DNA of 31,087 bases from Cellvibrionales bacterium UBA1854 (GTDB lineage: Bacteria; Pseudomonadota; Gammaproteobacteria; Pseudomonadales; Porticoccaceae), in NCBI GenBank assembly GCA_002338445.1, contig DDII01000085.1:20944-52030 (forward strand). The letters run 5' to 3'. A program made the position numbers and the translations under genes. This document shows, in pieces, positions 16,025-24,472 of this stretch. Below the pieces are notes generated by a model. The model was not told the origin of the DNA. It searched no databases and saw only the letters and a program-made list of their open reading frames with translations. How positions within the stretch are numbered: the stretch's first letter is position 1; each line of letters begins with the position of its first letter.

Positions 16025-17407
16025 ATGAAAATAATCATCGTGGGGGCAGGACAAGTTGGTGCGACTCTAGCCGAGAATTTAGCACGAGAATATAACGACA
16101 TTACGGTTATAGATGTCGACGAAAAAATTTTACTGATGTTACAAGATAGACTCGACATAAGAACCGTTACTGGCACTGGTAGTCACCCCGATATACTCGT
16201 GAGCGCCGGTATTGAGGACGCGGATATGTTAATTGCTGTTACCAACAGCGATGAGGTGAATATAATTGCGTGCCAAGTGGCCTACTCACTGTTCCACACT
16301 CCCACGAAAATTGCTCGAATCAGAGCCTACAGCTACACTAATCCTAAATTTTATGACAAACTTTTTAACGATAAACACATGCCTGTAGATGTCATGATAA
16401 CTCCAGAACAGGTCGTCACCGATTATATTTCAAAATTAGTTGCTCAACCGGGAGCTTTGCAGGTTTTGGACTTTGCCCACGGAGTGATTCAATTAGTTGG
16501 CTTACGCGCAGTAAAAAACAGTCCGCTGGTCGGACAAGAACTACGAACACTAAAAGAGCATATTCCCAATGCCGACGCGCGAGTAGCTGCAATATATCGA
16601 AAGGATCGAGCAATATTTCCCACAGGCGTAACGGTGATCGAGGATGGAGATGAAGTATTTTTCATTGCTGCACGAGATAATATTCGAAAGGTAATGAGCG
16701 AACTACGCAGACTAGAAAAACCTTATCATCGTTTAATAATTGCTGGAGGAGGTAATATTGGGTTCCGCCTTTCTAAAGCTCTAGAGAGAGATTACAGCAT
16801 TAAGATTATTGAACAATCAAAAGTGCGAGCAGAATTTCTGTCGGAAAAACTTAATAACGCAGTTGTTTTAAATGGCTCTGCCACCGATCAAGAGCTACTT
16901 CTGAACGAGAATATTGATCGAGCGGACGTTTTTCTCGCACTTACTAACGATGATGAAGTGAACATAATGGCATCACTCCTTGCAAAACGGCTAGGCACCA
17001 AAAAAGTGATGACATTGATCAGTAACCCTGTCTACGCAGATCTGATGCAAGGTGGAGACATAGACATCGCGATATCACCACAACAAGCAACAATCAGCTC
17101 ACTACTGGCACATGTAAGAAAAGCCGACACTGTTGGTGTGCACTCTCTTAGGAAAGGCGCCGCAGAAGCCCTTGAGATAATAGTTCATGGTGATGAAAAA
17201 AACTCAAAGGTAGTCGGTCGGAAAATTGAAGAAATCCCCTCGCCCCCAGGCGCCACTCTCGCTGCATTGGTCCGTGACGGAAAAGTCCATATTGCGCATC
17301 GCCACACAATTATTCAGAGCGGGGATCATGTTATCGTATTTGTAGTTGATAAAGCGCACACACGAGACATAGAGAAACTTTTTACCGTGGGCTTCACTTT
17401 TTTTTAG
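16025..17407 (+). CDS. trkA: Trk potassium uptake regulatory protein TrkA
   Basis: Cytoplasmic NAD-binding gating subunit of the Trk potassium transporter. 460 residues made of two tandem RCK units, each with a Rossmann NAD site: MKIIIVGAGQVGATLAENL (residues 1-19) and LIIAGGGNIGFRLSKAL (about 236-252). An acidic strand end follows the first (VIDVDE). Each unit ends in an RCK_C subdomain (about 140-220 and 370-455). It overlaps nothing and lies 9 bases before its partner trkH. Confidence 0.98.
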   Translation: MKIIIVGAGQVGATLAENLAREYNDITVIDVDEKILLMLQDRLDIRTVTGTGSHPDILVSAGIEDADMLIAVTNSDEVNIIACQVAYSLFHTPTKIARIRAYSYTNPKFYDKLFNDKHMPVDVMITPEQVVTDYISKLVAQPGALQVLDFAHGVIQLVGLRAVKNSPLVGQELRTLKEHIPNADARVAAIYRKDRAIFPTGVTVIEDGDEVFFIAARDNIRKVMSELRRLEKPYHRLIIAGGGNIGFRLSKALERDYSIKIIEQSKVRAEFLSEKLNNAVVLNGSATDQELLLNENIDRADVFLALTNDDEVNIMASLLAKRLGTKKVMTLISNPVYADLMQGGDIDIAISPQQATISSLLAHVRKADTVGVHSLRKGAAEALEIIVHGDEKNSKVVGRKIEEIPSPPGATLAALVRDGKVHIAHRHTIIQSGDHVIVFVVDKAHTRDIEKLFTVGFTFF

Positions 17408-17416
17408 GCTACAAAT

Positions 17417-18865
17417 ATGCATGCTACTGTAACGGCGCGAGTGCTTGGAATGCTTTTAATTTTATTCAGTGTAACCATGCTGCCACCAGTAGTTGTATCA
17501 CTTATATATTCCGAGTCCTCTGCTGTGATATTCTTGAGTGCTTTTTCAGTTACGCTCCTTGTGGGCTTACTCATTTGGTTACCTACTCGGCACAGCGCTT
17601 ACGAATTAAGAACGAGAGACGGCTTTATTATCACCGTATTATTTTGGTTGGTATTGAGTGTATTTGGTACGCTCCCTTTTCTGTTTTCAAACGAATTAAA
17701 ACTATCATTTGTAGATGCTCTTTTTGAATCAGTATCGGGTTTGACAACTACGGGAGCGACTGTCCTCTCTGGTCTAGATGATCTACCAAAATCTTTATTG
17801 TACTACAGACAACAACTTCAGTGGCTGGGAGGGATAGGTATTATAGTAATCGCGGTAGCAATTTTACCTATGCTGGGCGTTGGAGGCATGCAGATATATC
17901 GAGCTGAGGCCCCAGGTCCCATGAAGGATACCAAGATTACTCCCCGGATAACTGAAACTGCAACGCTTCTTTTTAAGATATATCTGACACTCACCGCAAC
18001 ATGCTCCATCGCATATTGGTGTGCCGGTATGAGCATATTCGATGCAATAACTCATAGCTTTTCAACTGTGGCCATAGGCGGATTTTCAACGCATGACGCT
18101 AGCATTGGTTTTTTTGACAGTACCGCGATTATGTTCATTTGTACTTTTTTTATGGTGATATCAGGGATTAATTTCGCGCTCCACTTCTCTGTTTGGCACG
18201 ACCGCACATTTTCCTTTTATTGGAGCGATCCTGAGGCCCGAATGTATTTAACAATATTACTGCTGGGAATTACGATCGTTTGTCTTTTTCTTTACATCAG
18301 TGGTACCTATGGTTGGGATGAGAGCATAATTCAAGGCACGTTTCACTTAGTGTCGATAATGACCACCACCGGATTTGCCACGACAGAGTTTTACGCTTGG
18401 CCTACCTTCCTACCATATTTTCTGCTCTTTTTGTCATTTTTTGGCGCTTGTGCAGGTTCTACCGGCGGGGGCATCAAAATAGGACGCATGTTGATTCTAA
18501 TGCAACAAAGCATCAGAGAAATTTATCAGTTGGTGCATCCAAATGCTGTTTTACCTATAAAAATAAATAATAGGAAGGTCCCCGATAGGATTGCTGATGC
18601 AGTTTGGGCGTTCTTCGGAGTGTATTTAGCGGTTTTTTATTTAATGGTGCTATTACTTCTTGCAGATGGCCTTGACTACGTTACAGCTTGGTCTGCCACA
18701 GCTGCGTCGTTAAACAATTTAGGGCCCGGTTTAGGCACAGTTACAGAGAACTATGGCAGCCTTGAAAATTTTTCTAAATTAGTATTGTGCTCTGGTATGT
18801 TACTCGGCCGTTTAGAGATTTTTACTCTGCTTGTCTTGTTTTCGCCAACCTTCTGGAGAAGGTAA
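17417..18865 (+). CDS. trkH: Trk potassium transporter membrane subunit TrkH
   Basis: Inner-membrane K+ channel-like subunit, 482 residues, with four M1-P-M2 repeats. The filter loops with their conserved glycines are seen as SGLTTTGATVL (about 110-120), TVAIGGFSTHD, MTTTGFATTEF and ASLNNLGPGLG. The GACAGSTGGGIKIGR segment precedes the third linker. It is coupled to trkA. The coding sequence ends with MLLGRLEIFTLLVLFSPTFW, the normal C-terminus. Confidence 0.97.
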   Translation: MHATVTARVLGMLLILFSVTMLPPVVVSLIYSESSAVIFLSAFSVTLLVGLLIWLPTRHSAYELRTRDGFIITVLFWLVLSVFGTLPFLFSNELKLSFVDALFESVSGLTTTGATVLSGLDDLPKSLLYYRQQLQWLGGIGIIVIAVAILPMLGVGGMQIYRAEAPGPMKDTKITPRITETATLLFKIYLTLTATCSIAYWCAGMSIFDAITHSFSTVAIGGFSTHDASIGFFDSTAIMFICTFFMVISGINFALHFSVWHDRTFSFYWSDPEARMYLTILLLGITIVCLFLYISGTYGWDESIIQGTFHLVSIMTTTGFATTEFYAWPTFLPYFLLFLSFFGACAGSTGGGIKIGRMLILMQQSIREIYQLVHPNAVLPIKINNRKVPDRIADAVWAFFGVYLAVFYLMVLLLLADGLDYVTAWSATAASLNNLGPGLGTVTENYGSLENFSKLVLCSGMLLGRLEIFTLLVLFSPTFWRR

Positions 18866-18923
18866 CCCAAAATTTGTTCGCTTCTACTATCATAATAATA
18901 ACCTCAAAAGGCTAATGTGAACT

Positions 18924-20012
18924 TCACTCAGTTCGGCGTGCTTCATAAAAAGCCTCTTCCGAGAGATAATGATATTCCATGACTTCAGATTTGAATTTTT
19001 CTAAAGAGGCGGCCACCCGCCGAGTTAAGTCAGTCTGCTCAGACTGTTCAGTTATGACTTCATTTGCAATATTTTTAAGCTCTGACAGCACTTGTTCGGG
19101 TAAGCGCCGCACCTTTACCCCATGGATTTTGACAAGCTCTTCAAGTGCGTGATTGTTTTTTGCAGTGTACTCATCAAGCATATTTTGATTGACAGCTCGT
19201 GCCGCAACCTCGACTATTGTTTGTAAATCTTGTGGTATTCGCCCAAAAGCCTCTGCATTTACAATAAGTTCGGCAGAGACCCCGGGCTCATGCCAACCCG
19301 GATAGTAGTAATATTCTGCGACTTGATGAAGCCCTAATGCAAGGTCATTGTAAGGACCCACCCATTCAGTGGCGTCAATCACTCCAGTTTGCATCGCCGT
19401 GTAAATATCTCCGCCAGCCATTTTTTCCACCAACGCGCCAGCACGTGAAAGAACATCTCCACCAAGTCCAGGTATCCGAATTTTTAACCCAACGATATCA
19501 GACATTGATTTTATTTCGCGGTTATACCACCCGGCCATCTGTACTCCAGTATTACCAGCAGCAAAGGGAATCAAACCAAAAGGCTCGTACATCTCACGCC
19601 AGAGTTCCAATCCACCCCCGTGGTGAATCCAACTATTCATCTCTTGAGCATTCAAGCCAAAAGGTACTGTTGCGAAAAATTCTGCACCTCTCGCTTTTCC
19701 TGCCCAATAGTAAGCTGCCCCATGACCCATTTCCGCGGTGCCCTGAGATACCGCATCGAAAACTTCAAAAGCAGGAATTAGTTGCCCAGCTCCAAAAACT
19801 TTGATACTTAAGCGTCCTCCACTCATTTGTCCAACCATTTCAGCAAAGACCTCGGGCGCCGTACCAAGCCCGGGGAAATTTTTTGGCCATGTGGTCACCA
19901 TCTTCCAATTGAAGACTGCTTTGCTTTTGTCTAATTCCATCTGAGAATCTGATACCTTTGAGCCACATCCACAAAGACAAAAGGCACAGAATCCTAAAAT
20001 TAAAACTCTCAT
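18924..20012 (-). CDS. TRAP-type transporter solute-binding lipoprotein (DctP/TakP family)
   Basis: A 362-residue periplasmic binding protein. The N-terminus MRVLILGFCAFCLCGCGSK has a lipobox (LCGC), suggesting a lipid-anchored protein. The mature part shows DctP-family motifs: WKMVTTWPKNFPGLGT, FGAGQLIPAFEVFDAVSQGT, GLKIRIPGLGGDVL (with the ligand-binding Arg), and TGVIDATEWVGPYNDLALGL followed by YYYPGWHEPG. These resemble the 2-oxoacid-binding subgroup, but the substrate is not certain. The ATG at 20012 has AAGGA at a spacing of 5. No DctQ or DctM membrane subunit gene is adjacent. It follows uvrD on the same strand after 49 bases. Confidence 0.9.
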   Translation of the reverse strand: MRVLILGFCAFCLCGCGSKVSDSQMELDKSKAVFNWKMVTTWPKNFPGLGTAPEVFAEMVGQMSGGRLSIKVFGAGQLIPAFEVFDAVSQGTAEMGHGAAYYWAGKARGAEFFATVPFGLNAQEMNSWIHHGGGLELWREMYEPFGLIPFAAGNTGVQMAGWYNREIKSMSDIVGLKIRIPGLGGDVLSRAGALVEKMAGGDIYTAMQTGVIDATEWVGPYNDLALGLHQVAEYYYYPGWHEPGVSAELIVNAEAFGRIPQDLQTIVEVAARAVNQNMLDEYTAKNNHALEELVKIHGVKVRRLPEQVLSELKNIANEVITEQSEQTDLTRRVAASLEKFKSEVMEYHYLSEEAFYEARRTE

Positions 20013-20061
20013 CACATTCCTTATTTTGCAAAAAAGCCAGTTATTCCAAGCAGTTATTATA

Positions 20062-22227
20062 TCAAACCGGAGACAATCGAGCCGAAGACAATATCAATAT
20101 TTTCATGCCAACTTCCTCAAACTTTACGTGCACTCTCGCACGTGGTCCGTTACCTTCGAAATTCAAGATTACTCCCTCCCCATAAACTTGATGACACACT
20201 TGTTGACCTAAATTAAAGCCTGTTCCATCTCCCTCATCACTCCGCAAACCTCTGAATCCAACACTTGTGGGTCCAGAAATCGCACCACGAAGACGAACTT
20301 CTTCGATCACATCAGCAGGTATGTCTCGAATAAATCGAGAAATGGGATTATATGATCCACTACCGACGCCATACATAGAACGATTTTCCGCAAAGCTTAC
20401 ATACAACTTTGTCTTGGCTCTAGTAATACCAACATACGCGAGGCGTCTTTCTTCTTCCAAACGTCCTGGTTCATCCAGAGCCATTTTACTTGGGAAGATA
20501 TTTTCTTCTACTGCCACCATGAAGACCAAGGGAAACTCTAACCCTTTTGCACTATGAAGCGTCATAAGCTGAACCGAATCCTCTCCTTCTATTCCGCGTC
20601 GATCGCCAGCGTCCAAAGAGACTTGATCCAAGAATTGAAGTAATTCAGACCTCTCCTCCTCATCCGGGTCAAAATTCATACATGCCGACACTAATTCTTC
20701 GAGATTCTCAACCCTCGATAGACCTACCTCGCCTTTTTCACGCCTGTAAAAATCTTTCAACCCACTTTTGCGGACTGCTACTTCAGCTAGGTTTGCAAGC
20801 GTTGCGCCATTCAAACCCTCCGACATTGAATCAATTAGCTTTGTGAAGCCGCTGACGGCATTACATGCTCGTCCTGATAGACTTCCTTCTGAAATCATGG
20901 CCAAAGATGCGTTCCACAGGGATATATCCTGTTTTCGGGCCTTTTGTCGAATACTTTCCAGCGTCCTATCTCCTATTCCTCGAGGAGGAAAATTTACCAC
21001 TCTCTCATACGCGCTGTCGTAGTTTCTATCTATCATCAATCGCAAATACGCCAGCGCATTTTTTATTTCCATGCGCTCGTAAAATCTTTGCCCACCATAG
21101 ACCCGAAAAGGAATATCAGCTTGAAGTAACGCGCCTTCAAGAACACGGGATATACGGTTTGATCGATACAGGATAGCGACCTCGTCTCGACGATTTCCTT
21201 CACTGAGCCACTTTTTTATCCGCTCAGTGACATATTGCGCCTCATCATGCTCATTGTGTGCCGCATAAAGCGCTAGAGCCTCTCCATCACCAGCATCCGT
21301 CCAAAGCTTCTTTCCTAACCTGCCGGAATTTCTTTGAATAACCGCATTTGCCGCTCTTAAAATATTCGATGTAGAACGGTAATTCTGCTCAAGCCGAACC
21401 AGATGAGTCCCCTCAAAATCAAGTTGAAAATTACGTATATTTTCTACTTTCGCACCTCTCCAGCCATAAATTGACTGGTCATCATCGCCAACCACAGTGA
21501 TCTCGCCCACATTTCCGGCAATTAAACGTAACCATGCATACTGCACAGCATTAGTATCTTGGAACTCATCTACTAAAATATGCTTAAAACGCTGCTGATA
21601 ATGCGACAATAATGTGGAATTTTGACGCCATAATTCCAATGACCTCAAAAGAAGCTCTGCAAAATCAATTACACCAGAACGCTTGCAAGCTAGTTCATAC
21701 TCAAAGTATATATTTAACATTGTTTTTATGAACGGATCGTCAGTCGGCTGTATATGAGCAGCCCTCACTCCCTCATCTTTTTGAGCATTTATCCACCACT
21801 GCGCCTGCCGAGGGGGCCAGCGCTGTTCATCTAAATTCAAGCTTCGCATTATTCTTTTTATGACACGAAGCTGATCATCAGAATCTAAGATCTGAAAATT
21901 TTCATCTAATTCTGCATCCTTCCAATGTAATTTGAGCAGTCGATGAGCCAAGCCATGAAAAGTACCCACCCACATTCCTTTCAAAGAGAATCCTAGCAGT
22001 TGATCGATTCGCTCACGCATTTCTCTGGATGCTTTGTTTGTAAAAGTTACGGCGAGAATTGAATGTGGTGCGGTATTTTCTACATGCACTTTCCAAGTGA
22101 TCCGGTGCACTAATACCCGAGTTTTACCACTTCCCGCTCCAGCCAAAACAAGTAAATGTTTTCGATCACTAACTACTGCCTCTTGTTGAGCAGGATTGAG
22201 CCTCTCTAAAATCGAAGTAACATCCAT
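20062..22227 (-). CDS. uvrD: DNA helicase II (UvrD)
   Basis: ATP-dependent 3'-5' SF1A helicase of nucleotide excision and mismatch repair, 721 residues. Motifs in order: LNPAQQEAV (Q motif), LAGAGSGKTRVLVHR (Walker A, about 27-41), TFTNKAS (Ia), LVDEFQDTN (II), VVGDDDQSIYGWRGA (III), EQNYRST (IV), LMTLHSAKGLEFP (V) and EERRLAYVGITRA (VI). The C-terminal GQQVCHQVYGEGVILNFEG region is the UvrD-type tail. Divergent from the HexR-like gene. Confidence 0.98.
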   Translation of the reverse strand: MDVTSILERLNPAQQEAVVSDRKHLLVLAGAGSGKTRVLVHRITWKVHVENTAPHSILAVTFTNKASREMRERIDQLLGFSLKGMWVGTFHGLAHRLLKLHWKDAELDENFQILDSDDQLRVIKRIMRSLNLDEQRWPPRQAQWWINAQKDEGVRAAHIQPTDDPFIKTMLNIYFEYELACKRSGVIDFAELLLRSLELWRQNSTLLSHYQQRFKHILVDEFQDTNAVQYAWLRLIAGNVGEITVVGDDDQSIYGWRGAKVENIRNFQLDFEGTHLVRLEQNYRSTSNILRAANAVIQRNSGRLGKKLWTDAGDGEALALYAAHNEHDEAQYVTERIKKWLSEGNRRDEVAILYRSNRISRVLEGALLQADIPFRVYGGQRFYERMEIKNALAYLRLMIDRNYDSAYERVVNFPPRGIGDRTLESIRQKARKQDISLWNASLAMISEGSLSGRACNAVSGFTKLIDSMSEGLNGATLANLAEVAVRKSGLKDFYRREKGEVGLSRVENLEELVSACMNFDPDEEERSELLQFLDQVSLDAGDRRGIEGEDSVQLMTLHSAKGLEFPLVFMVAVEENIFPSKMALDEPGRLEEERRLAYVGITRAKTKLYVSFAENRSMYGVGSGSYNPISRFIRDIPADVIEEVRLRGAISGPTSVGFRGLRSDEGDGTGFNLGQQVCHQVYGEGVILNFEGNGPRARVHVKFEEVGMKILILSSARLSPV

Positions 22228-22338
22228 GTTGGCACAATATAAAGTTTAAAGACTCATCTTACAGTATTAGCTTAGTAACATGGCAACCTAAACTGCTTTT
22301 TTTAATTTTTAAGCATAGCTGGATATTTACACGATTGT

Positions 22339-22353
22339 TGTAATTTATTTACT
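22339..22353. promoter_or_regulatory. Possible HexR-type operator
   Basis: The sequence TGTAATTTATTTACT forms an imperfect dyad and matches, at about 12 of 15 positions from memory, the HexR consensus of the type TGTAATTAAATTACA. It lies 19 bases upstream of the start codon of the HexR-like gene, where it could mediate autoregulation. Assigned by eye only. Confidence 0.4.
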
Positions 22354-22372
22354 TGAGCGCTAACCTAAATCT

Positions 22373-23272
22373 ATGAAGCCTGCACAACTAACACAACTTA
22401 TTAGCGACTCGGTCGAAAAGCTACGTAAATCCGAGAAAAAAGTAGCTGAGTTTGTATTAAAGAATCCATTCTCCGTAATAAGAATGCGCATTGTTGATTT
22501 AGCTCAAAATGCTTCCGTAAGTGAACCAACCGTGGTTCGTTTCTGTCGAGCAATAGGGTGTCATGGTTTTCAGGATTTTAAGCTAGCACTCGCGCAACAG
22601 CTTGCATCTAGTCCGAGCTTTGGTCAAATCGCCGTAACCGAGTCCGATTCTACGAGAGAGTACACCCACAAAGTTTTTGATTCAACAGTAGACACCCTTT
22701 TAAAAGTTAGAGATTCTCTTGTATTAGGGGATTTAGATGCTGCCGTCGAGGCCATCACAGCTGCCAAACGAGTTGAATTTTATGGCTTCGGGGCCTCTGC
22801 TGCAGTGGCTTTTGACGCGCAACATAAATTTTTTCGTTTACAAATTACTTCAGCTGCCTACTCGGATCCGCACCTCCAAAACATTTCGGCAACTTCCCTT
22901 CAACCTGGAGATGTTGTAATCGCAATATCTCAATCAGGTCGCAGTAAAGCTCTTTTAGATTCTATGCAACTAGTCAAACAGGTACGCGGCGTAACAATAG
23001 CACTCGCACCTACAAACTCACCAGTAGCAGAAACAGCAGATATTTCAATTAAAGTGGATTCTCAAGAGGACAATCAAATCTATATCCCTCTGACCTCGCG
23101 GATCGCCCATCTTGCTGTAATCGATGTTCTTGCCATAGGTGTGGCACAAAAAAAAGGAGCCAATCTTGACGAACACTTAAAACGTTTAAAAGCAGGGCTC
23201 GTATCGCTCCGAACCCCAGAAACCGAAGAAAAACATTACATTTCCGTGGCTGAGAAATATAACAATGCATAG
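22373..23272 (+). CDS. hexR: RpiR-family transcriptional regulator, HexR-like
   Basis: 299 residues. The N-terminal HTH_6 domain (about 1-77) contains VSEPTVVRFCRAIGCHGFQDFK, the typical recognition helix region. The C-terminal SIS phosphosugar-binding domain (about 125-255) includes RVEFYGFGASAAVAFDAQHKFFRL, GDVVIAISQSGRSKALLDS and the segment IYIPLTSRIAHLAVIDVLA. The pattern is closest to HexR, which represses central sugar metabolism genes (zwf, edd, pgi) and responds to 2-keto-3-deoxy-6-phosphogluconate. None of those targets is adjacent here, so the symbol is given on sequence pattern alone. Confidence 0.85.
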   Translation: MKPAQLTQLISDSVEKLRKSEKKVAEFVLKNPFSVIRMRIVDLAQNASVSEPTVVRFCRAIGCHGFQDFKLALAQQLASSPSFGQIAVTESDSTREYTHKVFDSTVDTLLKVRDSLVLGDLDAAVEAITAAKRVEFYGFGASAAVAFDAQHKFFRLQITSAAYSDPHLQNISATSLQPGDVVIAISQSGRSKALLDSMQLVKQVRGVTIALAPTNSPVAETADISIKVDSQEDNQIYIPLTSRIAHLAVIDVLAIGVAQKKGANLDEHLKRLKAGLVSLRTPETEEKHYISVAEKYNNA

Positions 23273-23296
23273 GCGATGAAAACATCACTGAAAAAA

Positions 23297-24232
23297 TCAT
23301 CTACATTTCGGAGGCTTTGGAATTATACATGATGTGCGAGACAAATAATTTCGATAAGCTGGATCTTTCCCCCAACGCTCAAGGGCTCTTGTTTCTAATA
23401 AAGTTACTCCACTTATTCTAGTTACCAAAAAAGCAACAAATAAAGGTGATATCAATGCTACCCATTGCCATCCAGAAATTGCTGGCGCCGCAATCATCGA
23501 TATACCTACCCAAAGAACAATCTCACCAAAGTAATTAGGGTGCCTCGACCAAGCCCAAAGTCCAGTAGTAATAAATGAACTTGCATTTTCATCGTTATTA
23601 CGAAACTGACTTTTTTGAAAATCCGCAATTACCTCAAATGAAAAACCAAAAATCCAAACTGCAATACCCAGTAAACCTAATAATCCAAACTCTTGCTTAA
23701 CATTAGTTGTTATTGCTGCCAATGCCATTGCTAAAGTAATAAATACCCATAAGCCTTGGAGTGTCCATACCATCAAGAAGCACCAAAAATCCGGCTTTAT
23801 ATGGTCAAAACGAGAATCATGTCCCTGCTTCTTTATCCTTTGGAATAAAAATATCCCTAATCTCAGAGCCCAAATACTGACCAACAGCGCAATAACTGTA
23901 TCGCGAACATCAATCGATTTAGATAGAGACAATGCTAAGGCGATCAAACATAAATAAGATGCGCTACCCACCAAATCATAATAACGCTCAGTTTGAAAAT
24001 GGTAGGCAGGTAAAAATGCCGCCCACTGAAAGACAAAAGCAACCAAACAACAAATCACTGAGGAAGGAATACCATGTGTGTCAGAGCCTCCCTGTCCTAT
24101 AAATACGGCTATTGAGAGTGATATTGTTATACTTGCGATAATAGTTAATATAGAGGATTTTCGGGTCATAACATTTGTAAACAGCATAGCGAGGTTTTGT
24201 ACGTTTTCCGACAGGCTCAGAGGCTTAATCAC
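23297..24232 (-). CDS. DUF1295 / steroid 5-alpha-reductase-like membrane protein
   Basis: 311 residues with about seven membrane segments. The C-terminal signature RHPNYFGEIVLWVGISM (about 231-247), followed by RALERWGKDPAYRNYLSRTS, is characteristic of DUF1295, distantly related to NADPH-dependent steroid reductases and isoprenylcysteine methyltransferases. Substrate unknown. The start is uncertain: a GTG at 24232, an ATG at 24187 and an ATG at 24169 are in frame, none with a clear Shine-Dalgarno; the last begins just before the first hydrophobic segment. Convergent with the HexR-like gene after 24 bases. Confidence 0.85.
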   Translation of the reverse strand: MIKPLSLSENVQNLAMLFTNVMTRKSSILTIIASITISLSIAVFIGQGGSDTHGIPSSVICCLVAFVFQWAAFLPAYHFQTERYYDLVGSASYLCLIALALSLSKSIDVRDTVIALLVSIWALRLGIFLFQRIKKQGHDSRFDHIKPDFWCFLMVWTLQGLWVFITLAMALAAITTNVKQEFGLLGLLGIAVWIFGFSFEVIADFQKSQFRNNDENASSFITTGLWAWSRHPNYFGEIVLWVGISMIAAPAISGWQWVALISPLFVAFLVTRISGVTLLETRALERWGKDPAYRNYLSRTSCIIPKPPKCR

Positions 24233-24266
24233 ACTGTCGTTAATATCTTATTGTATGGTTCGTAGA

Positions 24267-24282
24267 TTCGGGTTCCCCCGAA
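24267..24282. repeat. Short GC-rich hairpin in the intergenic region
   Basis: TTCGGG and CCCGAA pair perfectly around a 4-base loop, in the otherwise AT-rich gap between the divergent DUF1295 and ADP-ribosylglycohydrolase genes. No T-run follows on either strand, so it is not a standard terminator. Role unknown. Confidence 0.4.
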
Positions 24283-24295
24283 ACACCCTTTAAGG

Positions 24296-24310
24296 TTGTT
24301 ACGATAACAA
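24296..24310. promoter_or_regulatory. Perfect 15-base dyad, operator-like
   Basis: TTGTTACGATAACAA is two perfect 6-base half sites separated by CGA. It sits between two divergent genes, 177 bases before the preferred start of the ADP-ribosylglycohydrolase gene. The size and symmetry suit a dimeric repressor, but the regulator is not identified. Confidence 0.4.
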
Positions 24311-24472
24311 TTCAGCTTAAGTTCACCGACTTAAAAGATGAAATTTTAATCGATTAAAAGCTCAATTTTTGACACATGATATGACAGTACTTGAAACTAT
24401 ATGTTTCTTTCTGCGATCGAAGACAACAATTACTTAATAAATACAAAAATAAAAATACCCAGAGAGGTGCTC

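Noticed and set aside
19337..19804. 155-residue plus-strand frame inside the TRAP binding protein gene
   Set aside because: It is entirely antisense to the well supported DctP-family gene and has no recognisable motif.
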